In this document: one piece after another, positions 35,807 through 43,880 of the stretch | Layout: each line of letters opens with the position of its first letter | Position numbering within the stretch: the first letter of the stretch is position 1 | Source of the DNA: Calothrix sp. MO_167.B12 | Lineage (GTDB): Bacteria > Cyanobacteriota > Cyanobacteriia > Cyanobacteriales > Nostocaceae | Length of the DNA: 44,023 bases | Direction: 5' to 3' | Assembly: GCA_030066045.1 (NCBI GenBank) | Contig: JASJCJ010000052.1 | Location: 1-44,023, forward strand | Program-made: the position numbers and the translations under genes | Notes under the pieces: model-generated | What the model was told of the DNA's origin: nothing | The model's input: only the letters and a program-made list of their open reading frames with translations | Databases searched by the model: none

Positions 35807-36907
35807 ATGTCCCTAATATTGACATTTTTGGGCACAGGCTGCACCCATCGTACAAAAATTGCGATCGCTGCTGCCAAGCTATTAGCTAGTCAAGGAAAAC
35901 GCGTACTCTTGGCTGGTAATGCGGAACCAGCAATGCCAATTTTATTGGATATCCCTGTTGGTCCTGAACCCCAGGAAATTGCTGCTAATTTACAAGTTGT
36001 CCAGTTGCAAGCATCTGTGTTGCTAGAACGCAGCTGGGAGGATGTGAAACAACTAGAGGCGGAATATTTGAAAACCCCTGTCCTCAAAGATGTTTACGGT
36101 CAAGAGTTAGCTATATTACCAGGGATGGACAGTGCTTTGGCACTGAATGCGATTCGCCAGTATGATGAAAGCGGCAAGTACGATGCCATTATTTACAATG
36201 GTACTGGGGATTCTGCTGCTCTGCGGATGTTGGGAATGCCAGAGTCCCTGAGTTGGTATATGCGGCGATTCCGTCAGTTATTTGCTAATTCCGACATCGG
36301 CAAAACCCTGAGCGAATCCCCCGTAATTCAACCCTTGATTAGTACTTTATTTAACGTCAACTGGACAGCAGATAATTTTTCCCAACCAGCTAATAAGGCT
36401 AGTGGTTTTTTGGAAAAGGGGAAAGAAGCAGTTGCCGATCCCAAACGGGTAGCAGCTTTTCTGGTGTCTACCCCCGATCCTGTGGAACTTGCTACCTGTC
36501 GTTACTTGTGGGGTGGTTCCCAGCAGGTAGGTTTGACGGTGGGCGGCTTAATGCTGGTATCTTCTGGCACTGCTGATAGTATTTCTGAAGAATTTGCACC
36601 TCTACCAGTCAGTGTAGTTCCAGATACCCCGGCAAATGATTGGCAAGCTCTAATTGACTCTCTACCTAATTTTACGGCACAAGCATTACAGGCTCCTAAG
36701 CCCATAGAAATTGACATTCATCAAGGTAAGGTAAGTTTATTTTTGCCGGGATTTGATAAAAAGCAAATCAAACTGACCCAATATGGACCAGAGGTGACTG
36801 TGGAAGCAGGAGATCAACGACGCAATATCTTTTTACCCCCTGCTCTCAGCGGCAGACCTGTGACTGGTGCGAAGTTTCAGCATCATTATTTGATTATCTC
36901 ATTTTAG
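35807..36907 (+). CDS. ArsA/Get3-like protein with degenerate P-loop and HSP20-like C-terminus
   Basis: 366 residues. The fold order follows ArsA/Get3 ATPases: a beta strand then P-loop position at 7-16, KRVLLAGNAEPAM as the switch-like segment, YDAIIYNGTGDSAALRML where the family has the D-x-APTGHTLR motif, and a C-terminal domain about 295-366 (PIEIDIHQGKVSLFLPGF, ending HHYLIISF) resembling the HSP20-like domain attached to many bacterial ArsA proteins. The P-loop, normally GKGGVGKT, reads GTGCTHRT, losing both lysines, so ATP hydrolysis is doubtful. It lies 346 bases before chlG on the same strand, and a link to membrane-protein or pigment handling is conceivable. Arsenite transport is not supported. 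Confidence 0.75.
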   Translation: MSLILTFLGTGCTHRTKIAIAAAKLLASQGKRVLLAGNAEPAMPILLDIPVGPEPQEIAANLQVVQLQASVLLERSWEDVKQLEAEYLKTPVLKDVYGQELAILPGMDSALALNAIRQYDESGKYDAIIYNGTGDSAALRMLGMPESLSWYMRRFRQLFANSDIGKTLSESPVIQPLISTLFNVNWTADNFSQPANKASGFLEKGKEAVADPKRVAAFLVSTPDPVELATCRYLWGGSQQVGLTVGGLMLVSSGTADSISEEFAPLPVSVVPDTPANDWQALIDSLPNFTAQALQAPKPIEIDIHQGKVSLFLPGFDKKQIKLTQYGPEVTVEAGDQRRNIFLPPALSGRPVTGAKFQHHYLIISF

Positions 36908-36923
36908 ATAAATTAGGAATGAT

Positions 36924-37253
36924 GAGTGAAGGAGGGGAGGAGGGAAGGAGGGAAGGAGTGAAGGAGGGAAGGAGTGATGGAGTGATGGAGTGAAGGAATA
37001 CATACTACTTAACATCTATTCCTAAATGATTAACTCCTAACTCTTAAGGGAACCCCAGGAAATAAATTATCCCACAAGAATGGTTGACAGTTGACAGTGA
37101 AGTTTATATGTTTTTTTGGTTGATAACTATGGGATGTTTTTTTATCTGGAAGTCCCTAATTCATAACCCCTATCCCCTAATTCATAACCCCTAATTCATA
37201 ACCCCTAATTCATAACTCATAATTCATAACTCATAATTAATCAATTACGCCCT
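36924..37253. repeat. Tandem-repeat spacer before chlG
   Basis: GGAGGGAA/GGAGTGAT heptamers (36924-36997), a TTGACAG doublet (37083-37097), and five or more copies of a CCCCTAATTCATAA-type unit (37158-37238) running up to the chlG start. No gene. The last repeat may sit in the chlG 5' leader. Confidence 0.75.
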
Positions 37254-38294
37254 ATGTCTGAATCAACCCCAATTACCCCAGAACCTGAGACTAATCAGCC
37301 ATTAGAATCAGCCACAACCACCGAAGAAGTAATTTCTGAAGACAATGGTGGTTCTAAAACAAGGCAACTCCTGGGTATGAAAGGTGCTGCACCAGGAGAA
37401 ACTTCCGTGTGGAAAATCCACTTGCAATTGATGAAGCCAATTACCTGGATTCCTTTAATGTGGGGGGTAATTTGTGGTGCAGCTTCCTCCGGTCACTATA
37501 CCTGGACGTTGGATAATGTCCTCAAGGTAGCCGCTTGTATGCTGTTATCTGGCCCTTTATTGACTGGTTATACCCAAACCCTCAATGATTATTACGATCG
37601 CGAAATTGATGCCATTAACGAACCATACCGTCCCATCCCTTCCGGAGCAATTTCCATACCCAGGGTAATTACGCAAATAATTGTATTACTTATAGCTGGT
37701 GTAGCCATAGCCTATGGATTGGATGTGTGGGCTGGTCATGATTTTCCCAATGTAACTGCGATCGCTTTGTTGGGTTCCTTCCTGGCATATATTTATTCTG
37801 CACCACCACTAAAATTGAAGCAGAATGGTTGGTTGGGTAACTATGCCCTTGGTGCTAGTTATATTGCTTTACCTTGGTGTGCTGGTCATGCTTTGTTTGG
37901 AGAACTGAATTGGCAGGTGGCTGTGCTGACCCTAGTTTACAGTATGGCTGGGTTAGGAATTGCCGTTGTCAATGACTTCAAGAGTGTGGAAGGGGATAGC
38001 AAACTAGGATTAAAATCCTTACCAGTGATGTTTGGTGTGCAAACTGCCGCTTGGATTTGTGTAGTAATGATAGATACATTCCAAGCTGCGATCGCTGGTT
38101 ATTTGTTCTACATCCATGAAAACTTGTATGGGGCAATTTTATTATTGTTGATCATCCCCCAAATCACCTTCCAGGATATGTACTTCCTGCGTAATCCCCT
38201 AGAAAATGATGTTAAATATCAAGCCAGTGCCCAACCCTTTTTGGTCTTAGGAATGCTGGTTGCAGGATTGGCCATCGGTCATGCGGGAATTTAA
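37254..38294 (+). CDS. chlG: Chlorophyll synthase
   Basis: UbiA-type prenyltransferase that esterifies chlorophyllide a with geranylgeranyl or phytyl diphosphate, in the thylakoid/plasma membrane. 346 residues with an acidic, disordered N-terminal 45 residues, then about eight or nine membrane spans. The two Asp-rich motifs are present: NDYYDREIDAINEPYRPIPS and NDFKSVEGDSKLGLKSLPV, the latter distinguishing ChlG from other UbiA enzymes. MKPITWIPLMWGVICGA at the first span is also typical. The ATG at 37254 immediately follows a tandem-repeat leader and lacks a clear Shine-Dalgarno. Confidence 0.96.
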   Translation: MSESTPITPEPETNQPLESATTTEEVISEDNGGSKTRQLLGMKGAAPGETSVWKIHLQLMKPITWIPLMWGVICGAASSGHYTWTLDNVLKVAACMLLSGPLLTGYTQTLNDYYDREIDAINEPYRPIPSGAISIPRVITQIIVLLIAGVAIAYGLDVWAGHDFPNVTAIALLGSFLAYIYSAPPLKLKQNGWLGNYALGASYIALPWCAGHALFGELNWQVAVLTLVYSMAGLGIAVVNDFKSVEGDSKLGLKSLPVMFGVQTAAWICVVMIDTFQAAIAGYLFYIHENLYGAILLLLIIPQITFQDMYFLRNPLENDVKYQASAQPFLVLGMLVAGLAIGHAGI

Positions 38295-38339
38295 CCATAG
38301 GGTGTGTTGGGGCTGGAACCTGATGCACGGGAGAATCCC

Positions 38340-38470
38340 ATAAAAATACCCAAACCCTATAAGGGTAGGGCTATACAAGCAAAGCCTGCCTAGGCAGGCT
38401 AGAAGTTATTAGCCCACGCAGGTGGGCTTTGTTCATGTAGCGATACCCTTCTAGGGTATTGGATAGATTA
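38340..38470. repeat. Cluster of small palindromes (dispersed repeat)
   Basis: Four hairpins in 120 bases: ACCCTATAAGGGT (38354-38366), AGCCTGCCTAGGCAGGCT (38383-38400), GCCCACGCAGGTGGGC (38412-38427) and ATACCCTTCTAGGGTAT (38443-38459). This is the CAAAGCCTGCC...GTGGGCTTTGTT type of repeat that is common in Nostoc-like genomes. It may also end chlG transcription. Confidence 0.7.
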
Positions 38471-38536
38471 TTTATTAAAATTTGGGATGCTCCCTAATGC
38501 ACCCAATCCTATTTTGCATTTTATCCAGGATGCGCT

Positions 38537-38815
38537 ATGTTTCAACTGCTGTATTACCTGTTTGAGTTAAGTAGACCTTTGTTTGCTCCTCTGGCGTTTA
38601 TCTTTGCCTGGGGGCTAATTATACTTGTAATCTGGAGCTTGTGGTCTGCGGCAAAAGATACTGTGGCTACAGCCAAGCAGATGCATCAAATCCCCTGTTC
38701 TAATTGTGTCTTTTTTACCAATGATTATCGCCTCAAGTGTACCGTCAATCCATCCATTGCCAATACAGAAGAAGCCATAGATTGTGTGGACTATCGACAG
38801 AAATTAAGGGACTGA
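38537..38815 (+). CDS. Small membrane protein with four cysteines, unknown function
   Basis: 92 residues. One strongly hydrophobic span (about 12-36, PLFAPLAFIFAWGLIILVIWSLW) is followed by a cytoplasmic or lumenal tail with CSNCVFF, LKCTVN and DCVDY, four cysteines that could bind metal or an iron-sulphur centre. AGGA lies 7 bases before the ATG. I recall similar unnamed proteins in other cyanobacteria but no function. It stands between chlG and a HicB-like gene on the same strand. Confidence 0.75.
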   Translation: MFQLLYYLFELSRPLFAPLAFIFAWGLIILVIWSLWSAAKDTVATAKQMHQIPCSNCVFFTNDYRLKCTVNPSIANTEEAIDCVDYRQKLRD

Positions 38816-38905
38816 TTGGTTAATAATTTGCCATCGCCCCTTGGGCGGCTCCTGAAGGGAGCATCGCCCCTTATTATGGGGAAAGGGAAACAGGTATCAC
38901 CATAT

Positions 38906-39184
38906 ATGAATCTTCAAGCCGTCGCCAATTTGAATCAGATGTCTTTTCATGTTCTGATTGAACGGCTTGAATCGGGGCATTTTATTGTATCCGTGCCAGA
39001 GTTTGTTGACTGTGTGGCATCGGCTGAAACCCTTAAGGTGGCCATCGCGGCTGTACAGGAGAAAATTAGGGCGAGACTGGCGAATATTGAAGTTTTGACC
39101 CTAGAAGTTGCAAATAATCCCTGGACAGCAAATAATCCCTGGACAGAATTTATTGGGATGAAAGACTTTTTCAGCAAGCCCTAA
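38906..39184 (+). CDS. HicB-like (UPF0150-type) small protein
   Basis: 92 residues. MSFHVLIERLESGHFIVSVPEFVDCVASAETLKVAIAAVQEKIRARL follows the short beta-beta-beta-alpha pattern of HicB/UPF0150 antitoxin-type domains. No HicA toxin gene neighbours it, so a toxin-antitoxin role is not supported. The C-terminus has a near-exact duplication, NNPWTA/NNPWTE, coded by a 15-base direct repeat (39115-39144). Start uncertain: ATG 38906 (AGG 12 bases upstream) or ATG 38939; the longer frame from 38816 runs through a CATCGCCCCTT repeat and is unlikely. Confidence 0.6.
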   Translation: MNLQAVANLNQMSFHVLIERLESGHFIVSVPEFVDCVASAETLKVAIAAVQEKIRARLANIEVLTLEVANNPWTANNPWTEFIGMKDFFSKP

Positions 39185-39198
39185 ATATTGAGGATTGG

Positions 39199-39218
39199 TC
39201 TCATCAGAATGGATGAGA
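39199..39218. terminator. Possible bidirectional terminator
   Basis: TCTCATC / GATGAGA stem with a six-base loop in the 41-base space between two convergent genes. Only weak T-tracts on either side. Confidence 0.35.
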
Positions 39219-39225
39219 TGAATTT

Positions 39226-39477
39226 CTATTCTGGTTTATCAGTTAAAATACCACTGCGAATCATTAATTGAGGCCAAATTAATAAGAAAAAACCCATCCA
39301 AGTTAACACTGGTATGGCAACTAGAATTGTTAGCCAAATTCTTGCAAAGATTAACCAACTACCACCAATTAAAGTAATACCAGTAAGTACAATCGACCAA
39401 GGTTGACACCACCAAGGTTTGAAATTCCAAGGATTTACAGGTTCTGCTACTGGAGTTGTGGATTGTTTAATATCCAT
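39226..39477 (-). CDS. Small two-span membrane protein (DUF6737-like)
   Basis: 83 residues with a proline-rich start (PVAEPVNPWNFKPWWCQPWSI) and two hydrophobic segments (about 29-45 and 48-70, IVLTGITLIGGSWLIFARIW and LTILVAIPVLTWMGFFLLIW). It resembles the cyanobacterial DUF6737 family, whose role is unknown. Convergent to the HicB-like gene and divergent from the binding-protein gene. Confidence 0.7.
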   Translation of the reverse strand: MDIKQSTTPVAEPVNPWNFKPWWCQPWSIVLTGITLIGGSWLIFARIWLTILVAIPVLTWMGFFLLIWPQLMIRSGILTDKPE

Positions 39478-39580
39478 GATGAGAATATTTGTCCTATGGC
39501 AGATCCATTATAGGGGCACTGCGGATCGCGCCCTTGCCATTGGTAAAATTATTGTCATAAATCACCTTAACTAATTTTCT

Positions 39581-40642
39581 ATGTCACAAAAAAATGAAAC
39601 ACCTATTCTAATTTTATCCTTGCTAATTACCGCAGGACTAATTGGAGGGGGTTATTGGTGGTTTACCCAAAGAAGCTCTGTAAACTTGAATCAAGTAAAC
39701 AAATCAAAATCCCCTGATTCTAACTCTACAGACAGAACCCAAGTATCTTCTGGAACCACTAGCAAAAAATTTACAACTGTAGCAGATATTCCTACCGGAT
39801 TATTCAATTATGGTGGTAGTACTTCCTGGGCACCAATTAGACTGGCGGTTGACTCTGCCATTCAAGCAGCAGTACCTCAGTTCCGGTTGCGTTATGTACA
39901 ACCTAGTGGCGGTAAGGCTGGTTCGAGTAGCGGTATACAAATGTTAATTAATGGTCAGTTAACATTTGCCCAATCATCTCGACCAATTACCGATGAAGAA
40001 TTTGCCCGTGCCCAACAAAGAGGATTTCGTCTCAAACAAATACCCATCGCAATTGATGGTTTAGCCATCGCAGTACACCCCGATCTGAAAATCCCAGGAT
40101 TAACTATAAATCAACTACGGTCTATTTACACTGGTAAAACCAATAACTGGAGCCAGGTAGGGGGTCCGAACATCCCTATTCAGCCATATTCTCGACCCAT
40201 AACCGATGGTGGCACGGTAGAGTTGTTTGTCCAAGACATTCTGGGTGGTGAGACATTTGCTTCCAATGTGGAGTTTGTGCCAACCACCACCCAAGCACTA
40301 AAAAAAGTATCTAGTCGCCTTGGAAGTATCTATTACGCTTCGGCTCCAGAGGTTGTACCCCAATGTTCAATCAGAGCCTTGCCACTAGGACGAACTCCAG
40401 GACAATATATAGCTCCCTACCAAAAACCATTTATTACCCTTTCCGAATGTCCTGCAAAACGGAATCAATTGAACATTGAGGCTTTTCAATCGGGTAAATA
40501 CCCAATTACACGCAACTTGTTTGTTGTAATTAAACAAAACGGTCGCACAGAAGAGCAAGCAGGTACCGCCTATGCCAACTTATTATTAACTGAGCAGGGA
40601 CAAAAACTGATTTCCCAACAAGGATTTGTGAGAATTCGTTAA
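39581..40642 (+). CDS. PstS/SphX-like substrate-binding protein, membrane-anchored
   Basis: 353 residues with an N-terminal membrane anchor (about 9-27, ILILSLLITAGLIGGGYWWF) with no lipobox cysteine visible, a Ser/Thr/Asn-rich linker to about 65, then a PstS-type periplasmic binding domain: GLFNYGGSTSWAPIRLAVD, SGIQMLINGQLTFAQSSRPI, ITDGGTVELFVQ and ATNLF-like TRNLFVVIKQNG. The substrate is probably phosphate or another oxyanion, by family. No pst transport genes lie nearby, so it may serve a distant transporter or act as a sensor. A Crp-type regulator is convergent, 17 bases after its stop. Confidence 0.85.
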   Translation: MSQKNETPILILSLLITAGLIGGGYWWFTQRSSVNLNQVNKSKSPDSNSTDRTQVSSGTTSKKFTTVADIPTGLFNYGGSTSWAPIRLAVDSAIQAAVPQFRLRYVQPSGGKAGSSSGIQMLINGQLTFAQSSRPITDEEFARAQQRGFRLKQIPIAIDGLAIAVHPDLKIPGLTINQLRSIYTGKTNNWSQVGGPNIPIQPYSRPITDGGTVELFVQDILGGETFASNVEFVPTTTQALKKVSSRLGSIYYASAPEVVPQCSIRALPLGRTPGQYIAPYQKPFITLSECPAKRNQLNIEAFQSGKYPITRNLFVVIKQNGRTEEQAGTAYANLLLTEQGQKLISQQGFVRIR

Positions 40643-40659
40643 CACCTGCCCATAATCCT

Positions 40660-41418
40660 CTAGCTAGCTCTATTAATCGACTCTGCTGGTAAGCAAATGA
40701 GATTATCCCCCTGAGTGAGGATTAAGCCGCGTTGGCGTAGTTTGCCCATCAAGCGGGTAACGGTTACACGAGTGGAACCGATGGCGCTACCAATTTGAGC
40801 ATGGGTGAGGGGGAAGGGTAAACAATAACCACGAATCACATCAGGATCGGTTTCACTCATTGCCGGTTCTCCATATTCTTCAATTAATAAAGTGAGGAAT
40901 CCTAGGAGCCGGTCAATGGTACGCCGTTGTCCCAAAGCACTCAGCCACAATAGTTTACGCTGGTGCTGATAGCGGAAAGCATCCATGACTTCCCGACGGA
41001 AATGAGGCCAATTATCTAAATCATGCCAGTACATCCACAATACCGCTGTTTGATCCACATGGGCATAAGCCTGGAGTGTGAATGGTGACTGAGCCACAAT
41101 TTCAAATGGCTGTCCGGCACCAACAAAACCTAAGAAAGCTTCTTCTGGGGTTCTATTGATGCGTCTAGATGTTAGTTGACTGGCAGTGGCACTAACTTGG
41201 GCAGTTCCCACCATCCGAATCGCACCTCTTTGCACTAAGTAGAGCAATCCAGGTCTAGCTGGAATGCGTTCATCTTTGCTAAAGGTACGGCAGCGGTAGT
41301 GTTCTTGAGCCCAATCAATGATCCGTTGCCAAGTTAGAAAAGGACGTGAAGCCTCAGAAAAGGAGGATGGAGATTGCATAATTAACAAAGAGCGTTCGGC
41401 TGAAGACAAAGACATCAT
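40660..41418 (-). CDS. Crp/Fnr-family transcription regulator with an NtcA-like recognition helix
   Basis: 252 residues. A cAMP-receptor-type beta-roll occupies about 45-150 and a winged helix-turn-helix the C-terminus: LTHAQIGSAIGSTRVTVTRL then MGKLRQRGLI. The core GSTRVTVTRL is the same as in the nitrogen regulator NtcA, but the rest is clearly different from NtcA, and the N-terminus is about 30 residues longer. The effector is unknown: no cAMP-binding cassette of standard form was seen. Start taken at the first of two adjacent ATGs (41418); an upstream TTG in frame is less likely. Convergent with the binding-protein gene, divergent from the DALR gene. Confidence 0.85.
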   Translation of the reverse strand: MMSLSSAERSLLIMQSPSSFSEASRPFLTWQRIIDWAQEHYRCRTFSKDERIPARPGLLYLVQRGAIRMVGTAQVSATASQLTSRRINRTPEEAFLGFVGAGQPFEIVAQSPFTLQAYAHVDQTAVLWMYWHDLDNWPHFRREVMDAFRYQHQRKLLWLSALGQRRTIDRLLGFLTLLIEEYGEPAMSETDPDVIRGYCLPFPLTHAQIGSAIGSTRVTVTRLMGKLRQRGLILTQGDNLICLPAESINRAS

Positions 41419-41681
41419 AAAAGGGTGCAAGGAGTGCCTTTGTGTTGGCGTGTCGGCTTAACGCCGCAAACAGCGCCAGCCATCAAAAAGGTAGAAAGGA
41501 AATTTACTCTCTACTCTTTTGTTATACTCCTAACTGTACAATGATGGTAGTATTCTTTACCAGTTATTCAACTAATTTCACGAAATTCTTATTTTTCTAC
41601 CTAAAAATTAAAGTTATGTCTAAAGACAGATGACTAAATATACGTATTCTTAGCTACCTTTTCCGAATAAAATGGTTTTCT

Positions 41682-42542
41682 GTGCATAAAACGCTACTGG
41701 TTAGTAAATACACAGCAATTAAGCGGTTAATATCCAGTCAAATACGGAGAAGCTTAAGTATTTATGCTGGCGAAAGAAAAATGAACAGCATAGATTGCAA
41801 ATATAGTCATCTATATAAAGGTAGAGATAAGGATGGAATTTTTTACGTTACTTCTTTGGCACTCAAGTTAGCGAAGTCTCATAATATTAGAGCCTTAGAG
41901 ATTGCCAATGAAATTGGGGCACTTTTATCTGCGAATTTAGGAAACATATTTTTTGTTCGTGTCACACCTGGGGCTTTGATTCACGTAGTATTGACCGACC
42001 AATGTTTAGCTATTTGGTTGGCAAATTTGATATCTTCGGGGTTTGGTGGAGAAGTGGAACAGGAACTAGGTTCTACTTTGCCAGATTCCTGTGAGCCTGA
42101 GTTATTATCCAGCTCTGCGGCTTTGTTTACTGCACAATATATTCATGCTCGCTGCTGCTCGCTCTTAAGGTTAGGAGAGCAGGAGGGGTTAATTAAGTTA
42201 AATGAAATTAACTATGATTCCATACCTTGGCTGGACGATAATCAGAAAATTCGTTGCGATCGCCAAGCTACCCATCATCTGATATCTGAATTAGTACAGA
42301 TGGTAGATTTATTGTGCTGCGAAGATCCTGGTTCTAGTAAGGTTGTGAATTGGCAAAAAAGTGTGGTGAGCTTAATTGATGCTTTTGAAGGTTTCTGGAG
42401 TAATTGTCGTATTTGGGGCGAAGTGAAATCGACTTCACCTGAATTGGCTAGGATGAGGATTGGGCTGGTTTTAGCAACCAGGGTGGTTTTAAGACATTTG
42501 CTGTCAAAAAAGCTAGGTATAATTGCTCCTCAATCGATGTGA
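41682..42542 (+). CDS. DALR anticodon-binding-domain protein (ArgRS-like, no catalytic core)
   Basis: 286 residues. The N-terminal part (TAIKRLISSQIRRSLSIYAG, then SHLYKGRDKDGIFYVTSLALKLAKS and ALEIANEIGALLS) resembles the additional N-terminal domain of arginyl-tRNA synthetase, and the C-terminal 120 residues (HLISELVQMVDLLC ... RIGLVLATRVVLRHLLSKKLGI) the DALR anticodon-binding domain. No HIGH or KMSKS motif lies between, so it cannot aminoacylate. Similar stand-alone proteins occur in cyanobacteria; their job is unknown. The GTG at 41682 is kept because residues 8-33 look conserved; an ATG at 41781 with upstream GAAAG is the alternative. Confidence 0.7.
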   Translation: MHKTLLVSKYTAIKRLISSQIRRSLSIYAGERKMNSIDCKYSHLYKGRDKDGIFYVTSLALKLAKSHNIRALEIANEIGALLSANLGNIFFVRVTPGALIHVVLTDQCLAIWLANLISSGFGGEVEQELGSTLPDSCEPELLSSSAALFTAQYIHARCCSLLRLGEQEGLIKLNEINYDSIPWLDDNQKIRCDRQATHHLISELVQMVDLLCCEDPGSSKVVNWQKSVVSLIDAFEGFWSNCRIWGEVKSTSPELARMRIGLVLATRVVLRHLLSKKLGIIAPQSM

Positions 42543-42576
42543 TGCTGGCTGGAGTGGGGGAGTGAAGGAGGGAAAG

Positions 42577-42640
42577 TATAGCACTACGCAATTAGGGCGC
42601 GGACATTGTTGAATGCAGCAAACCTATGAACAGTAAACTT
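42577..42640. repeat. Dispersed repeat with TATAGCACTAC, copy 2
   Basis: Same ordered words as at 23890-23951. It lies between the DALR gene and the candidate small-RNA promoter. Confidence 0.6.
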
Positions 42641-42704
42641 ATTACTTACTTGCGCGTAGCGCTATATTACTGTTATTTCAATACAAAAATTTTTGTAACA
42701 ACAG

Positions 42705-42733
42705 TTGACAACCAAAATAAGTTGGGATATATT
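42705..42733 (+). promoter_or_regulatory. Consensus-like sigma-70 promoter
   Basis: TTGACA at 42705-42710 and TATATT at 42728-42733 with a 17-base spacer, the closest match to the housekeeping promoter consensus seen in the window. No open reading frame follows; a stem-loop with T-rich tail does, 28 bases on. It points into the candidate small RNA. Confidence 0.6.
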
Positions 42734-42738
42734 TTCAG

Positions 42739-42805
42739 GTGTGTGAGGAGCGAACCAGCGAGAGCACCGAGACGAAACACGGCCAGTCGTCGGTGCTCTT
42801 TCTGA
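42739..42805 (+). ncRNA. Candidate small RNA, about 65-70 nt
   Basis: Bounded by a near-consensus promoter (expected start near 42738-42741) and a terminator hairpin at 42761-42799. The single-stranded 5' part is short and purine-rich (GTGTGAGGAGCGAACCAGCG). The hairpin is long: 10-bp outer stem AGAGCACCGA/TCGGTGCTCT, a 3-bp GAC/GTC inner stem, and a loop GAAACACGGCCA. Size and the GAAACACGG loop recall the cyanobacterial Yfr2-type RNAs, but that resemblance is from memory. No peptide of note is coded. It lies in a 400-base gap between convergent genes. Confidence 0.5.
42761..42805 (+). terminator. Strong stem-loop with T-rich tail
   Basis: Perfect 10-bp stem AGAGCACCGA / TCGGTGCTCT, followed by TTCTGATTTT. 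It is over 200 bases from the DALR stop, so it more likely ends the small RNA, though it could also stop read-through from that gene. Confidence 0.65.
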
Positions 42806-42948
42806 TTTTATATTGTTATTCATTCACCTTGCTGGTTACGAGCTGGTAAATGTTTAACAGTAACCTAACAGAATTGCAGCTAAAGTCCAATATATAACCA
42901 ATATATAATAGGCTTAATACCGTCTCCAGAATCTTTCTGGGAGATGTT

Positions 42949-43827
42949 CTATTGGGATAGTAAGAATTTAGCGATCGCAACAGCAACACCATCTTCTTTT
43001 ACATTGGGAGCTACCCACTGAGCTTTTGCTTTCACTTGTGGGGGTGCATCGCCCATAGCTACGCCAATACCAGCATATTCTAGCATTTCCACATCATTGA
43101 AGTTATCGCCAATGGTCATGACATTTTCAGGTTGTAATCCCAGGATTTGTTCTGCGAGGTAACTTACAGCAGCACCTTTATTTACCTGGGGATGAGCAGC
43201 TTCAAAGAAAGTAGAAACAGATTTAGTTAGGTAAAGTTGGCTTGGGGTGTATTGGCGACGTAAATTCTCGAGTAATTGGTTGATCACATCTGTGTCTTCA
43301 CACAGAGCTAAAATTTTAGTAGGTTCCCAATCTAAAACAGTGCGTAAGTCACCCACAGCAATAGGATTGATACCAGAGCGTTGTGCATAAGCTTGCGTAT
43401 CTTTACTCAATTCACGCACGTATAATTTATCGTTAATGTAGAAATGTATCGATAATATATTTTTTAATGATGGTTGTTCCAAATAATCCAGCAACTGCTC
43501 TGAGATTGTCCTAGAAACTGCCAAATGATGATGGATTTCTTGGGATACAGGTTCTTGAATCCAGGCTCCTTGATAGGCAATTAAAGGTAAATTGGAGCCA
43601 ATTTCTTGGTGGAAACGCAAAGCGGAACAGTACATCCTTCCTGTGGCGATCGCAACTTGGATTCCTTGAGCTTGAGCTGCGGCTATTGCTTGCTTGACGG
43701 GTTCGCTAATGCTGTTGTCATGTCCGGCGATGGTACCATCAATATCTACCACTAATAGTTTAATCTTTTCGGCAGCGATCGCTGGATTTATACTGACAGC
43801 CGATTCTGTCGCAGATGTTTTCTGCAT
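42949..43827 (-). CDS. Cof-type HAD family hydrolase
   Basis: 292-residue haloacid-dehalogenase-superfamily phosphatase of the Cof (IIB cap) subgroup, probably acting on phosphorylated sugars or cofactors. Motif I is VVDIDGTIAG with the nucleophile and acid Asp pair, motif II is IATGRM, the lysine sits in NKGAAVSYL, and motif IV is GDNFNDVEML, followed by VAMGDAPPQVKAKA. All catalytic positions are intact. Its substrate cannot be read from sequence. An N-terminal extension of about 20 residues precedes the core; it starts at ATG 43827. Convergent with the small RNA region. Confidence 0.9.
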   Translation of the reverse strand: MQKTSATESAVSINPAIAAEKIKLLVVDIDGTIAGHDNSISEPVKQAIAAAQAQGIQVAIATGRMYCSALRFHQEIGSNLPLIAYQGAWIQEPVSQEIHHHLAVSRTISEQLLDYLEQPSLKNILSIHFYINDKLYVRELSKDTQAYAQRSGINPIAVGDLRTVLDWEPTKILALCEDTDVINQLLENLRRQYTPSQLYLTKSVSTFFEAAHPQVNKGAAVSYLAEQILGLQPENVMTIGDNFNDVEMLEYAGIGVAMGDAPPQVKAKAQWVAPNVKEDGVAVAIAKFLLSQ

Positions 43828-43880
43828 AAATTTAAGTGTTTAATCGTATTAAGTCATATGTAACAAATTACCAGGCTTCT

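Noticed and set aside
35807-36907. Arsenite efflux ATPase ArsA
   Set aside because: The P-loop has lost both lysines and no arsenite-efflux gene or ArsR regulator is nearby.
42736-42760. Complement of CTCCTCACAC, the conserved core of the cyanobacterial small RNA Yfr1, on the minus strand
   Set aside because: The minus strand has no GC-rich terminator hairpin after the motif, as Yfr1 requires; the promoter and terminator signals are on the plus strand.
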